Source: Mactromeris polynyma (lineage: Eukaryota > Mollusca > Bivalvia > Venerida > Mactridae). From it: a stretch of DNA of 64,000 nucleotides. The number at the start of each line of letters is the position of its first letter. Within the stretch, counting starts at the first letter, position 1. The position numbers were made by a program, and so were the translations under genes. The notes beneath the pieces were generated by a model. The model saw only the letters and a list, made by a program, of their open reading frames with translations. It was not told the origin of the DNA and made no database searches. Of the stretch, positions 45,565-54,968 are shown piece after piece. Where the stretch lies: assembly GCA_032209605.1 (NCBI GenBank), contig JASFXZ010000007.1, positions 22,938,264 through 23,002,263 of the forward strand. Reading direction: 5' to 3'.

Positions 45565-45607
45565 TGACGTCACTAGTTCAAGGTTGCATCAACATTTTGT
45601 ATATAAG
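45565..45607 (+). promoter_or_regulatory. CRE (TGACGTCA) plus TATA box
   Basis: A perfect CRE/ATF palindrome TGACGTCA (45565-45572) stands 27 bases upstream of TATATAAG (45600-45607). Transcription is expected to start near 45630, followed by a short exon to the donor CTG|GTGAGT (45699/45700). It sits just inside the left terminal repeat, pointing into the element. Confidence 0.65.
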
Positions 45608-45629
45608 GTTCAACATTTTCGCAGTATTT

Positions 45630-46130
45630 TCACAGAACATCCGAACAGCAAATCAAGCTCAGACCATCTGTTGAAACTTGTAGTGGAATTTATAAACTGG
45701 TGAGTGTCTTTTAATAATTATTTCATAACCCGAGTTTGAATCTAACACTGCAAAATGGTACATGATTTTCTTTGCTGCTAGTTAACGATTTTGCTTACAT
45801 TAAACTTGTTGATAATGTGTTGAAACCTCAACAAAATATTAATATAATGCTTTGTATATTTCAGAGTATGGCACAAGCACAGCTCCAGTTCACTGAGGAA
45901 ACATTAGCTTATTTTAAAGAAAACGGACTTGAACATGTTCAGTGGTCACCTGTTTTACAAAATATTTTTTGCAAATTAAATGAAAAACTTTCGTTGGTGG
46001 TGAAGAAAACTGTTACATTGTACTGAAGAAAGGATCACTACAAACAAAACTTAGCATTAAAGAGTTTGAATCTCTCTGTGATTTGAAAGAGAGTGTTTTT
46101 CTGCTGGAATCTATCCTCGATGGACAGTGA
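45630..46130 (+). pseudogene. Spliced small ORF (ORF A) with one-base frameshift
   Basis: A non-coding first exon ends at the donor 45699. The intron 45700-45864 ends in TATATTTCAG. The ATG lies at 45868, three bases into exon 2. The frame begins MAQAQLQFTEETLAYF and stays open to a stop at 46026. From about 45990 another frame looks more protein-like, carrying GGEENCYIVLKKGSL and IKEFESLCDLKESVF and ending at TGA 46128-46130. The change of frame falls at the A5 run 45983-45987, so a single-base loss, an assembly error or recoding are possible. The last 11 bases overlap the start of the BIR ORF. No family recognised. Confidence 0.5.
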
Positions 46131-46437
46131 ACCAATGAACACAACTGATTCTATAACACACACATCTTACAAGTTTTACAACACTCGTATTTCAACTTTC
46201 GATACCTGGTCACTACAGATTATCACAGACAAGTATCTGCTAGCCAAGACTGGTTTCTACTATTCCGGATACGGAGATAAAGTTATTTGCTTTTCCTGTC
46301 ACGTTGAACTTTGTAAGTGGCAGAAAACAGACAATCCGTGGGAGGAACATTTTAAGCATTCACCTTCCTGTGAATGTCTTAAAATTGTTGGATATTCATC
46401 TGATGAAGACATCATTAACATAGTGAACTCCACATGA
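46120..46437 (+). CDS. Single-BIR-domain protein (IAP-type), 105 aa
   Basis: The ATG at 46120 lies inside the end of the preceding ORF. After a Ser/Thr-rich start comes one BIR domain: TRISTFDTW (about 22-30), LAKTGFYYSGYGDKVICFSC (about 42-61), then LCKWQKTDNPWEEHFKHSP-x-C. The zinc ligands C-x2-C...H...C are all present, as is the GxGD turn. The domain is about 70 residues, normal for BIR, with no RING or second BIR, so it resembles short survivin- or virus-like BIR proteins. BIR proteins can bind caspases or act in cell division; which applies here is unknown. Position inside the terminal-repeat element suggests it moves with it. Confidence 0.85.
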   Translation: MDSEPMNTTDSITHTSYKFYNTRISTFDTWSLQIITDKYLLAKTGFYYSGYGDKVICFSCHVELCKWQKTDNPWEEHFKHSPSCECLKIVGYSSDEDIINIVNST

Positions 46438-46520
46438 TTAACTACTACTAAACCTTCTCCATTCACATTTTGTAACAATCCGTGGTCAGATAAACCGTTG
46501 TTTCACAGTTTTTCCAAACC

Positions 46521-46892
46521 ATGAATGAGGCCACAACACACGTTATGATAATGAACTCGTACTTTGACTTTGTGTATGCTAAAGCACATTATGAATGTTT
46601 AGGTAAAACTGTCAAGCAGGAGTGTTTTGGTTGTCAGATGGACCACCCCTCACAAGTGCAGCACCCTTGCATAATATATGACGACCAAGAACATATCGAT
46701 ATGTATTTCGAGTTGCTATTGTCTGTGGTTAACGAGGATGATATTCTTCTATCATGGAGTGAGATAATGGACTCCCTTAGTATCTGCCCCGAGTTGTTGG
46801 CGTTGCAGAAACTTAAAATTATACGACAAAGATTGGTTAGACACCATGAACACTCAACAGTGGAGAGCAAAAATGATGAAAATGATTGTTAA
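46521..46892 (+). CDS. 123-aa protein with C-x2-C-x5-PSQ-x2-H-x-C motif (ORF C)
   Basis: An ATG at 46521 follows the BIR stop by 83 bases. Residues about 12-30 form a hydrophobic/aromatic helix (SYFDFVYAKAHYE). Then comes ECFGCQMDHPSQVQHPC, whose Cys/His spacing would fit a zinc site. The C-terminal half is acidic and Leu-rich (SWSEIMDSL; LALQKLKIIRQRLVRHH). I recall similar CxxC...PSQ...HxC small proteins in cnidarian and mollusc repeats but cannot name a family. The frame is intact. Like ORF A and the BIR ORF it reads away from the CRE/TATA promoter, so all three could share one transcript. Confidence 0.6.
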   Translation: MNEATTHVMIMNSYFDFVYAKAHYECLGKTVKQECFGCQMDHPSQVQHPCIIYDDQEHIDMYFELLLSVVNEDDILLSWSEIMDSLSICPELLALQKLKIIRQRLVRHHEHSTVESKNDENDC

Positions 46893-47674
46893 TAGTGTTC
46901 ACTTGGAACACAGATTGTTTCAACCAGTTATATAAATGTGTGTAGTGTTGTATCATAACATAGACAATATGTTCACAATAATTTCATTTAATGTTTTAAA
47001 TTTCATATTCCACATATCCTTTGTTGTATTGTATATAATGTTTTTTCTAATCACTGTATTCAATAACTTCACCAATTTGTATGTTTAAACGCATGCGTTA
47101 TTGTCAATGACTCGTAAATTTGTGAATAAATGTTCAGCTTAAATCCCATTCTCTGTTTTGATTGTATAGCGTCATGAAACGGGTTCGCAGTCAAAACAAA
47201 TTTGACCTTCATTTCACCCTTCACCCATTCAATGCGGATAAGTCTGAAGAGCGATAAATAATGTTCTCGCTGAACTTGGAACAGATGAGTAACCACAAGT
47301 AGAGTAGGTCACAAATTACCCACACTGTAACCAAACAATTACACCGTTATACCCTTCTATTAGCAAGGTCAGTGCTCTCATTATCGGAAGATTGAATTAA
47401 CCCGAAACAGCTGAGTAACCACAAAAATGTTAGGGTAGCTACACAGGTGACAATAAATGACTCGCCACAAGTATCATTGCGCCATCGTTCATTGGATCGA
47501 CAACATAATTGATTTTACGACAATATGATTCAATATCAAAAATACTGCACCCTACAGTTGTATTATGTGTTACAGAAAGTATTTCCATCATTATTTAACT
47601 CTTGGATTTCAATCGAACAAGTACAATAATCATTTCAAAATACATTTAAAAACACCGCTAATATTTGAAGGAAA

Positions 47675-47894
47675 ATGGAAAGTCGCAATGTTGCAATTCA
47701 AGCATCTACATCAAAATCAAAAACAGTGCAAACCTTAGATATTTTTTCTAACATTTGTGAAGAAAGAATACTTAAAGGTGAGAAAAAAAACGATTTTACG
47801 GCGTGTTTTACCATCCAAGAGTAAAAGTTGGGATGAACGTTTTGATACACCCATCTATATTCCGGTGAAAGAAAAAGAGTTGTTAGAGTTCTAA
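47675..47894 (+). CDS. Small ORF with A8 run, possibly frameshifted
   Basis: The ATG at 47675 opens 49 codons starting MESRNVAIQASTSKSK and stops at 47824. At 47783-47790 eight A's occur (GAG AAA AAA AAC in frame). Beyond them the +1 frame reads LPSKSKSWDERFDTPIYIPV and ends at TAA 47892-47894, looking more like protein than the annotated end. The -1 frame is also open to 47868. Function unknown; coding status uncertain. Confidence 0.35.
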
Positions 47895-48172
47895 ATATAT
47901 ATAAACGACACGAATGATCATAAAGTAACATCCTTACAAGAACCTGTGTTGTTAACATTACAATTTGTATGAGAATCATGAATTCTTCATTGTACGTACC
48001 AGACCCTAAACTGTGTTTAACTTATTTGTTTCTCCGACGAGGTATCTGCTGTATTCAATCATTTACTGATACAGATTATTCGAAATATGTTCAGCTGAAA
48101 CACATTTTTTTCAGTAATGTGTGTTTTAAGATTATTTTATATTTTAAAACATTGCTTGGCAAAATGGGCACT

Positions 48173-48730
48173 TACTCTTTTGACAGAATAACAATTGAGT
48201 AATGACTCTTTTGACAGAGTAACAATTGAGTAATAACTCTTTTGACAGAGTAACAATTGAGTAATAACTCTTTTGACATAGTAACAATTGAGTAATAACT
48301 CTTTTGGCAGAGTAACAATTGAGTAATAACTCTTTTGGCAGAGTAACAATTGAGTAATAACTCTTTTGACAGAGTAACAATTGAGTAATAACTCTTTTGA
48401 CAGAGTAACAATTGAGTAATAACTCTTTTGACAGAGTAACAATTGAGTGATAACTCTTTTGACAGAGTAACAATTGAGTAATAACTCTTTTGACAGAGTA
48501 ACAATTGAGTGATTACTCTTTTGACAGAGTAACAATTGAGTAATAACTCTTTTGACAGAGTAACAATTGAGTGATAACTCTTTTGACAGAGTAACAATTG
48601 AGTAATAACTCTTTTGACAGAGTAACAATTGAGTGATAACTCTTTTGACAGAGTAACAATTGAGTGATAACTCTTTTGACAGAGTAACAATTGAGTGATA
48701 ACTCTTTTGACAGAGTAACATAAGAGTAAT
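48173..48730. repeat. 31-bp minisatellite, about 18 units
   Basis: The unit is GAGTAACAATTGAGTAATAA followed by CTCTTTTGACA. Variants change GTAATAAC to GTGATAAC and GACAG to GGCAG. The unit length is not a multiple of three. All three minus-strand frames are free of stops across most of the array and give a 31-residue protein repeat, which is a consequence of the unit sequence rather than evidence for a gene. Confidence 0.95.
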
Positions 48731-48839
48731 TAATGTGTATGTAGTGCCACTAAAACTTGCCTATAAAATTTGAAAAATACAACAAAACTAAGTTTGTCTT
48801 AATTATAACAATTAAAACAATATACTTTCTTCAATAATG

Positions 48840-50280
48840 CACGTATTTACATATATATAGTGTATATTCACGAACACATCCCAACAAATATATATATATA
48901 TAACACGAACACATCCCCACTAATAACTATTAACAGAATATCAATCGGAGATCTAAGGGTAATACCCGCCATTACTTTATCAACCGTAAATAAGGTTGTT
49001 AAATACTTCTAAGGTCAAACTATTGAAACATTACATTTATCAATAAATCTATGACCGATCAATGCGCGGTAAATTAAAATGGCTCACGCGGGGAAAACTC
49101 CAATGCGCGGCAAATTAAAGTGGATCACGCGGGGAAAACTGGTGATCTTTATCCATGCGCGCGAATCCAGCGATGCGGGAAAACTGATAATATGACTTTG
49201 TAGGGTGACGTAGCTATGACCTTAAATTTGGTCTAGATTTGGGACTTGACCCACCGGGCCCACCATGAGGCTCCGTGGAGGTGGTTCCGGTGGACCCGAC
49301 CTTGTGATTTTGTAGTTTTGTTAGATTATCCTGTTATTTGTTAAATTGGTTTGTTAGATCTCGATCATTTTCCAATCATATGTATATTTTAATTATTGTC
49401 TGTGATTTATTGTGTGATTTATATGATTTTGTAGTTTTGTTAGACTTTACTGTTATTTGTTAAATTGGTTTAGTTAAAGTTTGTTGAATTAAATGATAAA
49501 CTTGACCGTTGCTTGTTTATTTGTCAATAAATCCATGCTGTTTGTACTTAAGTTTTAGGCGCACATGCCCGAACTTTAACATAACCAATCAACAGCTGTG
49601 GGTATTAGTGATATAGAAACTACGTGTCAAGGCTGGGGTGGCTAATCCAACGTATGTTGGTGGTAATTATCTCCTGTCGTACACTAAATGCGGGAATTGT
49701 AGACATATGGATGGGGTTTACATTATTATACCAAAAAGTATTGAATGCGAATGTAGTCACTTAGCATACTGCCGCGGTTAATTTCCACATTCAGTGCGCA
49801 CATATAGCCGTGGTTTACGCTATACACCGAAGAAAATTTGTTTATGAAACGCTTCACTATCATCGTTCTGATGACCTATGTCTAGAGGTTAAATCTTCAG
49901 TTTGCAGCTTGTGTGACCATATGTTGTTGACTCTTAACATCTCAGTGACGCGAATTCACAGAGGGTAGATAAGGTCATGTTGGGAAAATGAGATAAATTG
50001 TACAATAACCCCAAATCTGGATGAATGAACTCTTACACTGAACGCTCACTGGTTGTAGTGACCATTGTTTACACTCGAACAATAAACTTGTGAACGAGAA
50101 CCGTGGGAAAGGAGTTGCATCATTGAACTTCGTTTAACCCTAATTGTAATATGCGCCAAACAGAAACGATAACTATATCATAGCTCCTCGATTAGTCGCG
50201 TGGGATAATATTGCCCGGAACTGATAAGTGAATGAGCTTGACTTATTTACATAAATTAGCTGGTGTTGGTGTATGGTTGA
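48840..50280. other. Right interior of the 5.2-kb element, no gene seen
   Basis: It holds TA-dinucleotide runs (48850-48901), a tandem pair AATGCGCGG(T/C)AAATTAAA with CACGCGGGGAAAACT (49060-49140), and a direct duplication of GATTTTGTAGTTTTGTTAGA (49308 and 49425). No supported reading frame was found. AATAAA signals occur but cannot be assigned. Confidence 0.5.
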
Positions 50281-50284
50281 CCCT

Positions 50285-50598
50285 GACCACAACACCAATC
50301 TGATATGGTCCAGCCTTGAACCGATGGTGTAGAGTTAATAATCCCAGCCTTGAGGCGAACTTGATACGATCCGGCCTTGAACCGATGACGTACAGTTAAT
50401 GACATTGACCGCAACATGAACCTGATACGATCCGGCCTTGAACCGATGGCGTAGAGTTAATGACCTTGACCGCAACATGAACCTGATACGATCCGGCCTT
50501 GAACCGATAACGTTGGGTTGACCTACTGACCTACTTGACTCGGATTTGGGGGCAGGAACCGCCAGAACCGCCTACACGAACCCTATTTTGCTACTACT
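50285..50598. repeat. Right terminal inverted repeat with 61-bp tandem units
   Basis: The outer 165 bp mirror the left end. Inward, GATACGATCCGGCCTTGAAC starts at 50363, 50424 and 50485, a 61-bp period with about three to four units. The left end has only one, so the ends have become unequal. Confidence 0.85.
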
Positions 50599-50767
50599 GT
50601 GAATGTGTTGATATCTATGATTGTATTTCAATAATATTTTGAACAACTGTTGATACTTAAAACATATTCGATTAAGCAATCTTGTAATATAGATATCTTA
50701 TGTTTGACTTGTCATAGCTCCATGCTCCCTTGGCTCCTTTTGTTCGTGAATATTTTTTAGAAATGTT

Positions 50768-51141
50768 TATGGTGGCATATTACTGCCACCAGTTAGCATG
50801 ATAGCGTTCGCGAATTAAGCCAAACTTGCATTTATAAATAAGTGGTAACACGAATCTTAAGTGAAATTCGCGAATTTGAGTTACTAAGTAACATAATAAG
50901 TGGACAACAAGATAAGATTCGTGTTACCACTTAAATCTAGTGTAATACATCATAAAAAGGTAAGAGGTGGCAGTTATGGGCACTTTCAAGCCTGTTTCTA
51001 GTTGTATGATATTTATCTTACCGAAAATTTATCACGAATATTAACTAGATAGCTAGATAATTATCGTAATAATTAAGTGGTTAACACGAATTAATTCGCG
51101 AACGCTATCATGCTAACTGGTGGCAGTAATATGCCACCATA
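50768..51141. mobile_element. 374-bp MITE with hairpin-forming ends and 6-bp duplication AATGTT
   Basis: About 50-bp terminal inverted repeats begin TATGGTGGCATATTACTGCC. Each end itself contains an inverted pair TGGTGGCA/TGCCACCA. A second inverted pair, AGTGGTAACACGAATCTTA and its complement, lies inside. Direct repeats AATGTT flank it (50762-50767, 51142-51147). Confidence 0.85.
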
Positions 51142-51149
51142 AATGTTCA

Positions 51150-52500
51150 GTACTACAGTACTACACACTGATATATGCACTTATTGGTCAACATTGTCAC
51201 ACATCGATATGCTTGAAATTTTTAATGTTTTGCTGTACAGGGGTTCCATTTGACCCTTGAGTTGTCCTTTTGACGTCTGGAAAACCAAAAAGCCGCATTT
51301 TGACCATCAGGATATTTGCTGAAGGGTCAATATTTCTCTAAATTATAGTTTATTTGAGTACAAAATGGTAAATCCGGTCAACAATTATCAAAATGACCAT
51401 TGAGATTCAGCACCTAGTGGAATTCCTGCCTGTAAAGCTAGTATGGTTTACGTTTTGGTATTAGAGCAGTACAACAGACCACACATATGCGAGTGGGAAA
51501 AAACGCTTCCAGCATACAAAGATATTTGCTTGTCCTGTTCAGATTAGAATGAAGATGGTCATTCTTTTTCTGAGTATAAGGTAGAGTACATTAATTCATG
51601 TTTTATAACTACAGAAACAAACATAACAATGGCAGTCATTATTTTGGTTTCATAGTAAACTTTGTACATGAAAGGAATGTATCTATTTAAAAACGATACA
51701 TTAATATTTAATATTATTAGTTAAAAAATATGGCTGACATTGGTTAGACTGCAAATTTGAGTATTAGGCCAAAGAGTAGAGCCTGCACACCATGACATTT
51801 TCTTAACGCTTGATGGACAGGTAGTGGTTGTTATGGCAAGCACAATATTGATATTAAAGATATATTTGTTTGCAATAGATAACATTTAAAAGAACATGTG
51901 AAATTGCTCAATCATACTTGAAAAACTATACCAATAATGAAAAATTACATGTGTATAAAGTTTGTTAATAAGATTTTCTTGTATCAAACTGGATTTTGAC
52001 AAACGTATTGCTTGCAATTCTTCAGGAATTTGTTTATACTTAAGCACTTTACATGTTTTTTTTTAAATTTAGATAACTGGAGAAGCCACTGAATAGTGTA
52101 AGCGGTCAATAATTAGGAAGATATGAGATGATTTCAAGGTTGATACACTACATGTATTCAGGAGTTCCGCATATTTCTCCAAGTACAAGGAACACAAACC
52201 GGACATTTAGTTGGGGATGTATATTAAGTGGAAGACATCAGGAGGCAATTATCAGTTCAGAGACATTACGACAAAGGATAACAACAGATACAAATAAACA
52301 GTAGCACGAACAAACATCAGGTAATATTTACAAATATAACTGTGTATTTGCCCTGGATATGGATATTGACATAATAACCAGGTCGCACGGACTGCACGCA
52401 TTTGTGTCAACGGTCTAGACAGATATGGATTAATATGCATCGTGCTTAGGATTTTGGAGTAGTTTACAGGTTGGCAAAGGTGAGTCTTAGTTTGTACAAG
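51150..52500. other. Intergenic/LINE 3' flank, no gene seen
   Basis: AT-rich sequence. The last 250 bp before 52510 probably belong to the 3' untranslated end of the minus-strand LINE. Confidence 0.5.
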
Positions 52501-52509
52501 TACACAAAT

Positions 52510-53702
52510 TTAGAAATTCTTAGTAAGTACATTTGGTCGATGAAAGTAATTCGTCGGTAAATATGTTTTCCTTATTTCATTAAAGAATGGGCGTGTGAGG
52601 AGATAATGTAATTCGTCACCAAGGTCATTGGAGGAACAGAGTGGACATTTTCTTAGATTATGTGGTTTATGGTTAGGTGTCCATCTACCAACTTCAATGG
52701 GAAACCTGTGATTCCCTGTTCGGAAATGAAACATAGAAACTCTCTGGGTAGGTGTAAGTTTTGTCAGGTAATTTTCAAGAGATATATTTTCTTTGAATAA
52801 ACTATACATTTGTCCTTTGGATGATGAGTCAAGATGTGATCTCCAAGTTTGGATAAACTGATCAGTTAATACATGCTTTACTAATGTATCAATGTTGGCA
52901 TTTACGTAGGGTTGATTTATCCATACATAAGAATGTCCAGTGGTGTCTAAGATCGTTTTAATATGTTTTAACCATTTAAAATTATGAATTGATTGGTACA
53001 TAGAATGGTAGCAAAGATATGATATTTTCGATTTTTTTTGCGTAAGAATAATTTTACTCCAAAATGTTACCATGCGCGACTTAATAATAACTTCTTTAGG
53101 ATAACGGCCAAACTCGGCGTATAGCATGTACCTCGGGGTGCTTTTCTTTGATTTAGATATTGCTCTTAGGAAATTGCAATGTACCTGCTTTCATAGTTTT
53201 CATAGCCAAAAACTTCACTTCCATACGTTAAAATTGGTAATATAGTGTGATCAAATAATTTTAATTGTAGGTCGATGGGAAGACAAAGATTGTTTATTCT
53301 GGCGAAGAGTTGGTACATTGCCTTATTAGCTTGTGTAACTAGATGTTTTCTGCATGTTAAGAAACTACCTGAAGATGAGAAGTAGACTCCAAGGTATTTG
53401 TATTCTTTGACTATTACAATAATTGAACCGTTGATAGTAAAGCTGTATTTATCAGGTCGATTCGTTCCAAAAATGATAATTTTTGTTTTAGAGTAGTTAA
53501 TGTTCAGTCTCAAAGTATTGCAATGTAAATGAAAGTCGTTAAGGACTATTTGGAAGTTCTGTTCATTATCTGAAAATAGCACCGTATCATCAGCGTAGAG
53601 TAAAACTAATAACTTCAAAAAATGTATGGTATCTTGAGTATTGATGTTTATTTGTATACCGTCATTGCTAGGTGAAAGAAACTCGTCCAAGTCATTCAAG
53701 TA
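52510..53702 (-). pseudogene. LINE reverse transcriptase, 3' half and C-terminus
   Basis: It resumes with LNDLDEF directly after the Tc1 element, continues to LLYADDTVLFSD (about 53600), TKIIIFGTNRPDKYSF, KEYKYLGVYFSSSGSFL and ILTYGSEVFGYE, and breaks near 53166. The last piece (53127-52510) carries LRKCPLCSSNDLGDELHYLL and then Thr-Arg-Pro, where related proteins have Cys. The terminal Cys/His knuckle has therefore lost its last ligand. Confidence 0.85.
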
Positions 53703-54968
53703 CACCGAACAGCAATATAAACGCAACGGTTGGGGAAGCACATATAATTCGAAAATAAACAATTCAAATGATGAGTAACGAGTTTATTTCATTTCATTGG
53801 TACCTTACCTACATACTGTGTAAATTTCATTATAATATATCAACAAATAACCCCTATTTCATTATGTCAAAGTTCATTACCCACAAGTTCAATTTTCACA
53901 CATTGTCAAAATCTCGTGTATCCTCCATTGGCCTGAATACAAGCAACGCATCTACGTCTCATTGAGCCAATTACCTTCGCGATATCGTTCTGTGGAATAT
54001 TGTTCCACTCTTGGATAAGAGCCTGACGTAACTGTTGAAGGTTGTTCGGTTGTGGTTGACGTGCATACACGCGTGTTTTGAGCTCCGCCCAGATGTTCTC
54101 TATCGGTGCCAGGTCTGGCGACAAGGACGGCCAGTCCAGGACATTAACATTATTGTTTCCTAGAAAGTTAGTTGTTAGATTCGCCGTGTGAGGCCTTGAA
54201 TTATCATGCTGGTATATGCCACCGCGTGGGCAGCTTGCACCTGTGCGTCTTGTGCCGGTGTTGTCACTATGGGACGTCCTGTCCTTGGTCGATCCTGAAT
54301 ATTACCAGTTTGTAATACACGTTGATGGAGTCTTACAATCGTCGAAGCATGACAACCTAATGCTGCAGCTATACGTCTCGTGGACATTGCGGCATGTAGC
54401 ATTCCGACAGCCTGATTTCGCAAATTATCCGGAAGTCGTGGCATTGCAAAAGACTATTTATGTCATCTAAAAATCTTTTGGGGCGTTTTTTTAATTGTAA
54501 CATCGTAACAGGTCACGAAATTAGCGATTTTTTAAAAATCATTTACTTTCTTTCAGCGCGCACGTGCAAAACGTGCTTTTCGTATTGTTGACAGTCAGGT
54601 GTCACGGTACGATGATTTCAATAAATTTTAGTGGCATAGTAATACTTTACATGTATAAATAATATTCAAATACGTTTGGGTTAGTAAAATATATTTACGG
54701 TGGAAATATTAAAAAAAACAAGCGTTGCTTGTATTCAGGCCAATGGAGGATACACGAGATATTGACAATGTGTGAAAATTGAACTTGTGGGTAATGAACT
54801 TTGACATAATGAAATCGGGGTTATTTGTTGATATATTTTAATGAAATTTACACAGTATGTAGGTAAGGTACCAATGAAATGAAATAAACTCGTTACTCAT
54901 CATTTGAATTGTTTATTTTCGAATTATATGTGTTTCTCCAACCGTTGCGTTTATATTGCTGTTCGGTG
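53703..54968 (-). mobile_element. Tc1/mariner transposon with about 250-bp inverted repeats, internally deleted
   Basis: The ends CACCGAACAGCAATATAAAC (53703) and its complement (to 54968) are flanked by TA on both sides (53701-53702 and 54969-54970). Removing the element and one TA restores the LINE reading frame at the codons for Met-Tyr-Leu-Asn. The inverted repeats extend about 250 bp inward. Confidence 0.95.
53906..54444 (-). pseudogene. Tc1-like transposase, central part deleted
   Basis: The N-terminal 89 codons (54444-54175) contain a paired-type HTH (AVGMLHAAMSTRRIAAALGC; STIVRLHQRV) and the GRPRTGRP-like linker DRPRTGRPIV. After a deletion, the end reads LDWPSLSPDLAPIENIWAEL (about 54120) and QALIQEWNNIPQ, and finishes with CIQANGGYTRF at 53906. 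The acidic block SPDLAPIEN carries the last two catalytic residues of the DDE domain. The first Asp is within the missing part, so the copy is dead. A typical Tc1 transposase is about 340 residues. Confidence 0.93.

Larger units (their letters stand above)
45374..50598 (+). mobile_element. 5.2-kb accessory-gene element with Polinton-like ends
   Basis: The ends are AGTAGTAGCAAAATAGGGTT at 45374 and its complement at 50598, inside terminal inverted repeats of about 155-165 bp. Perfect 6-bp direct repeats GTGAAT lie outside (45368-45373 and 50599-50604). Long inverted repeats, 5'-AG termini and 6-bp target duplications are the hallmarks described for Polinton/Maverick elements. No DNA polymerase, integrase, packaging ATPase, protease or capsid frame is visible, so this copy must depend on others. 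Inside, left to right: a CRE+TATA promoter, a non-coding exon and intron, a frameshifted ORF, a BIR ORF, a CxxC/PSQ ORF, a small ORF with an A8 run, a 31-bp minisatellite and a 61-bp repeat block. Superfamily membership is inference from the ends. Confidence 0.82.

Noticed and set aside
45320..45703. Plus-strand 127-codon ORF across the left end of the 5.2-kb element
   Set aside because: It spans the insertion junction, the terminal repeat and the promoter; the transcript start and splice donor lie inside it, so it is unlikely to be translated.
48137..48721. Long minus-strand ORFs (up to 194 codons) and possible CRISPR-like array
   Set aside because: They are produced by a 31-bp tandem repeat without spacers. 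The unit lacks stops in all minus frames, so the ORFs are a by-product; a eukaryotic context and no spacers exclude CRISPR.
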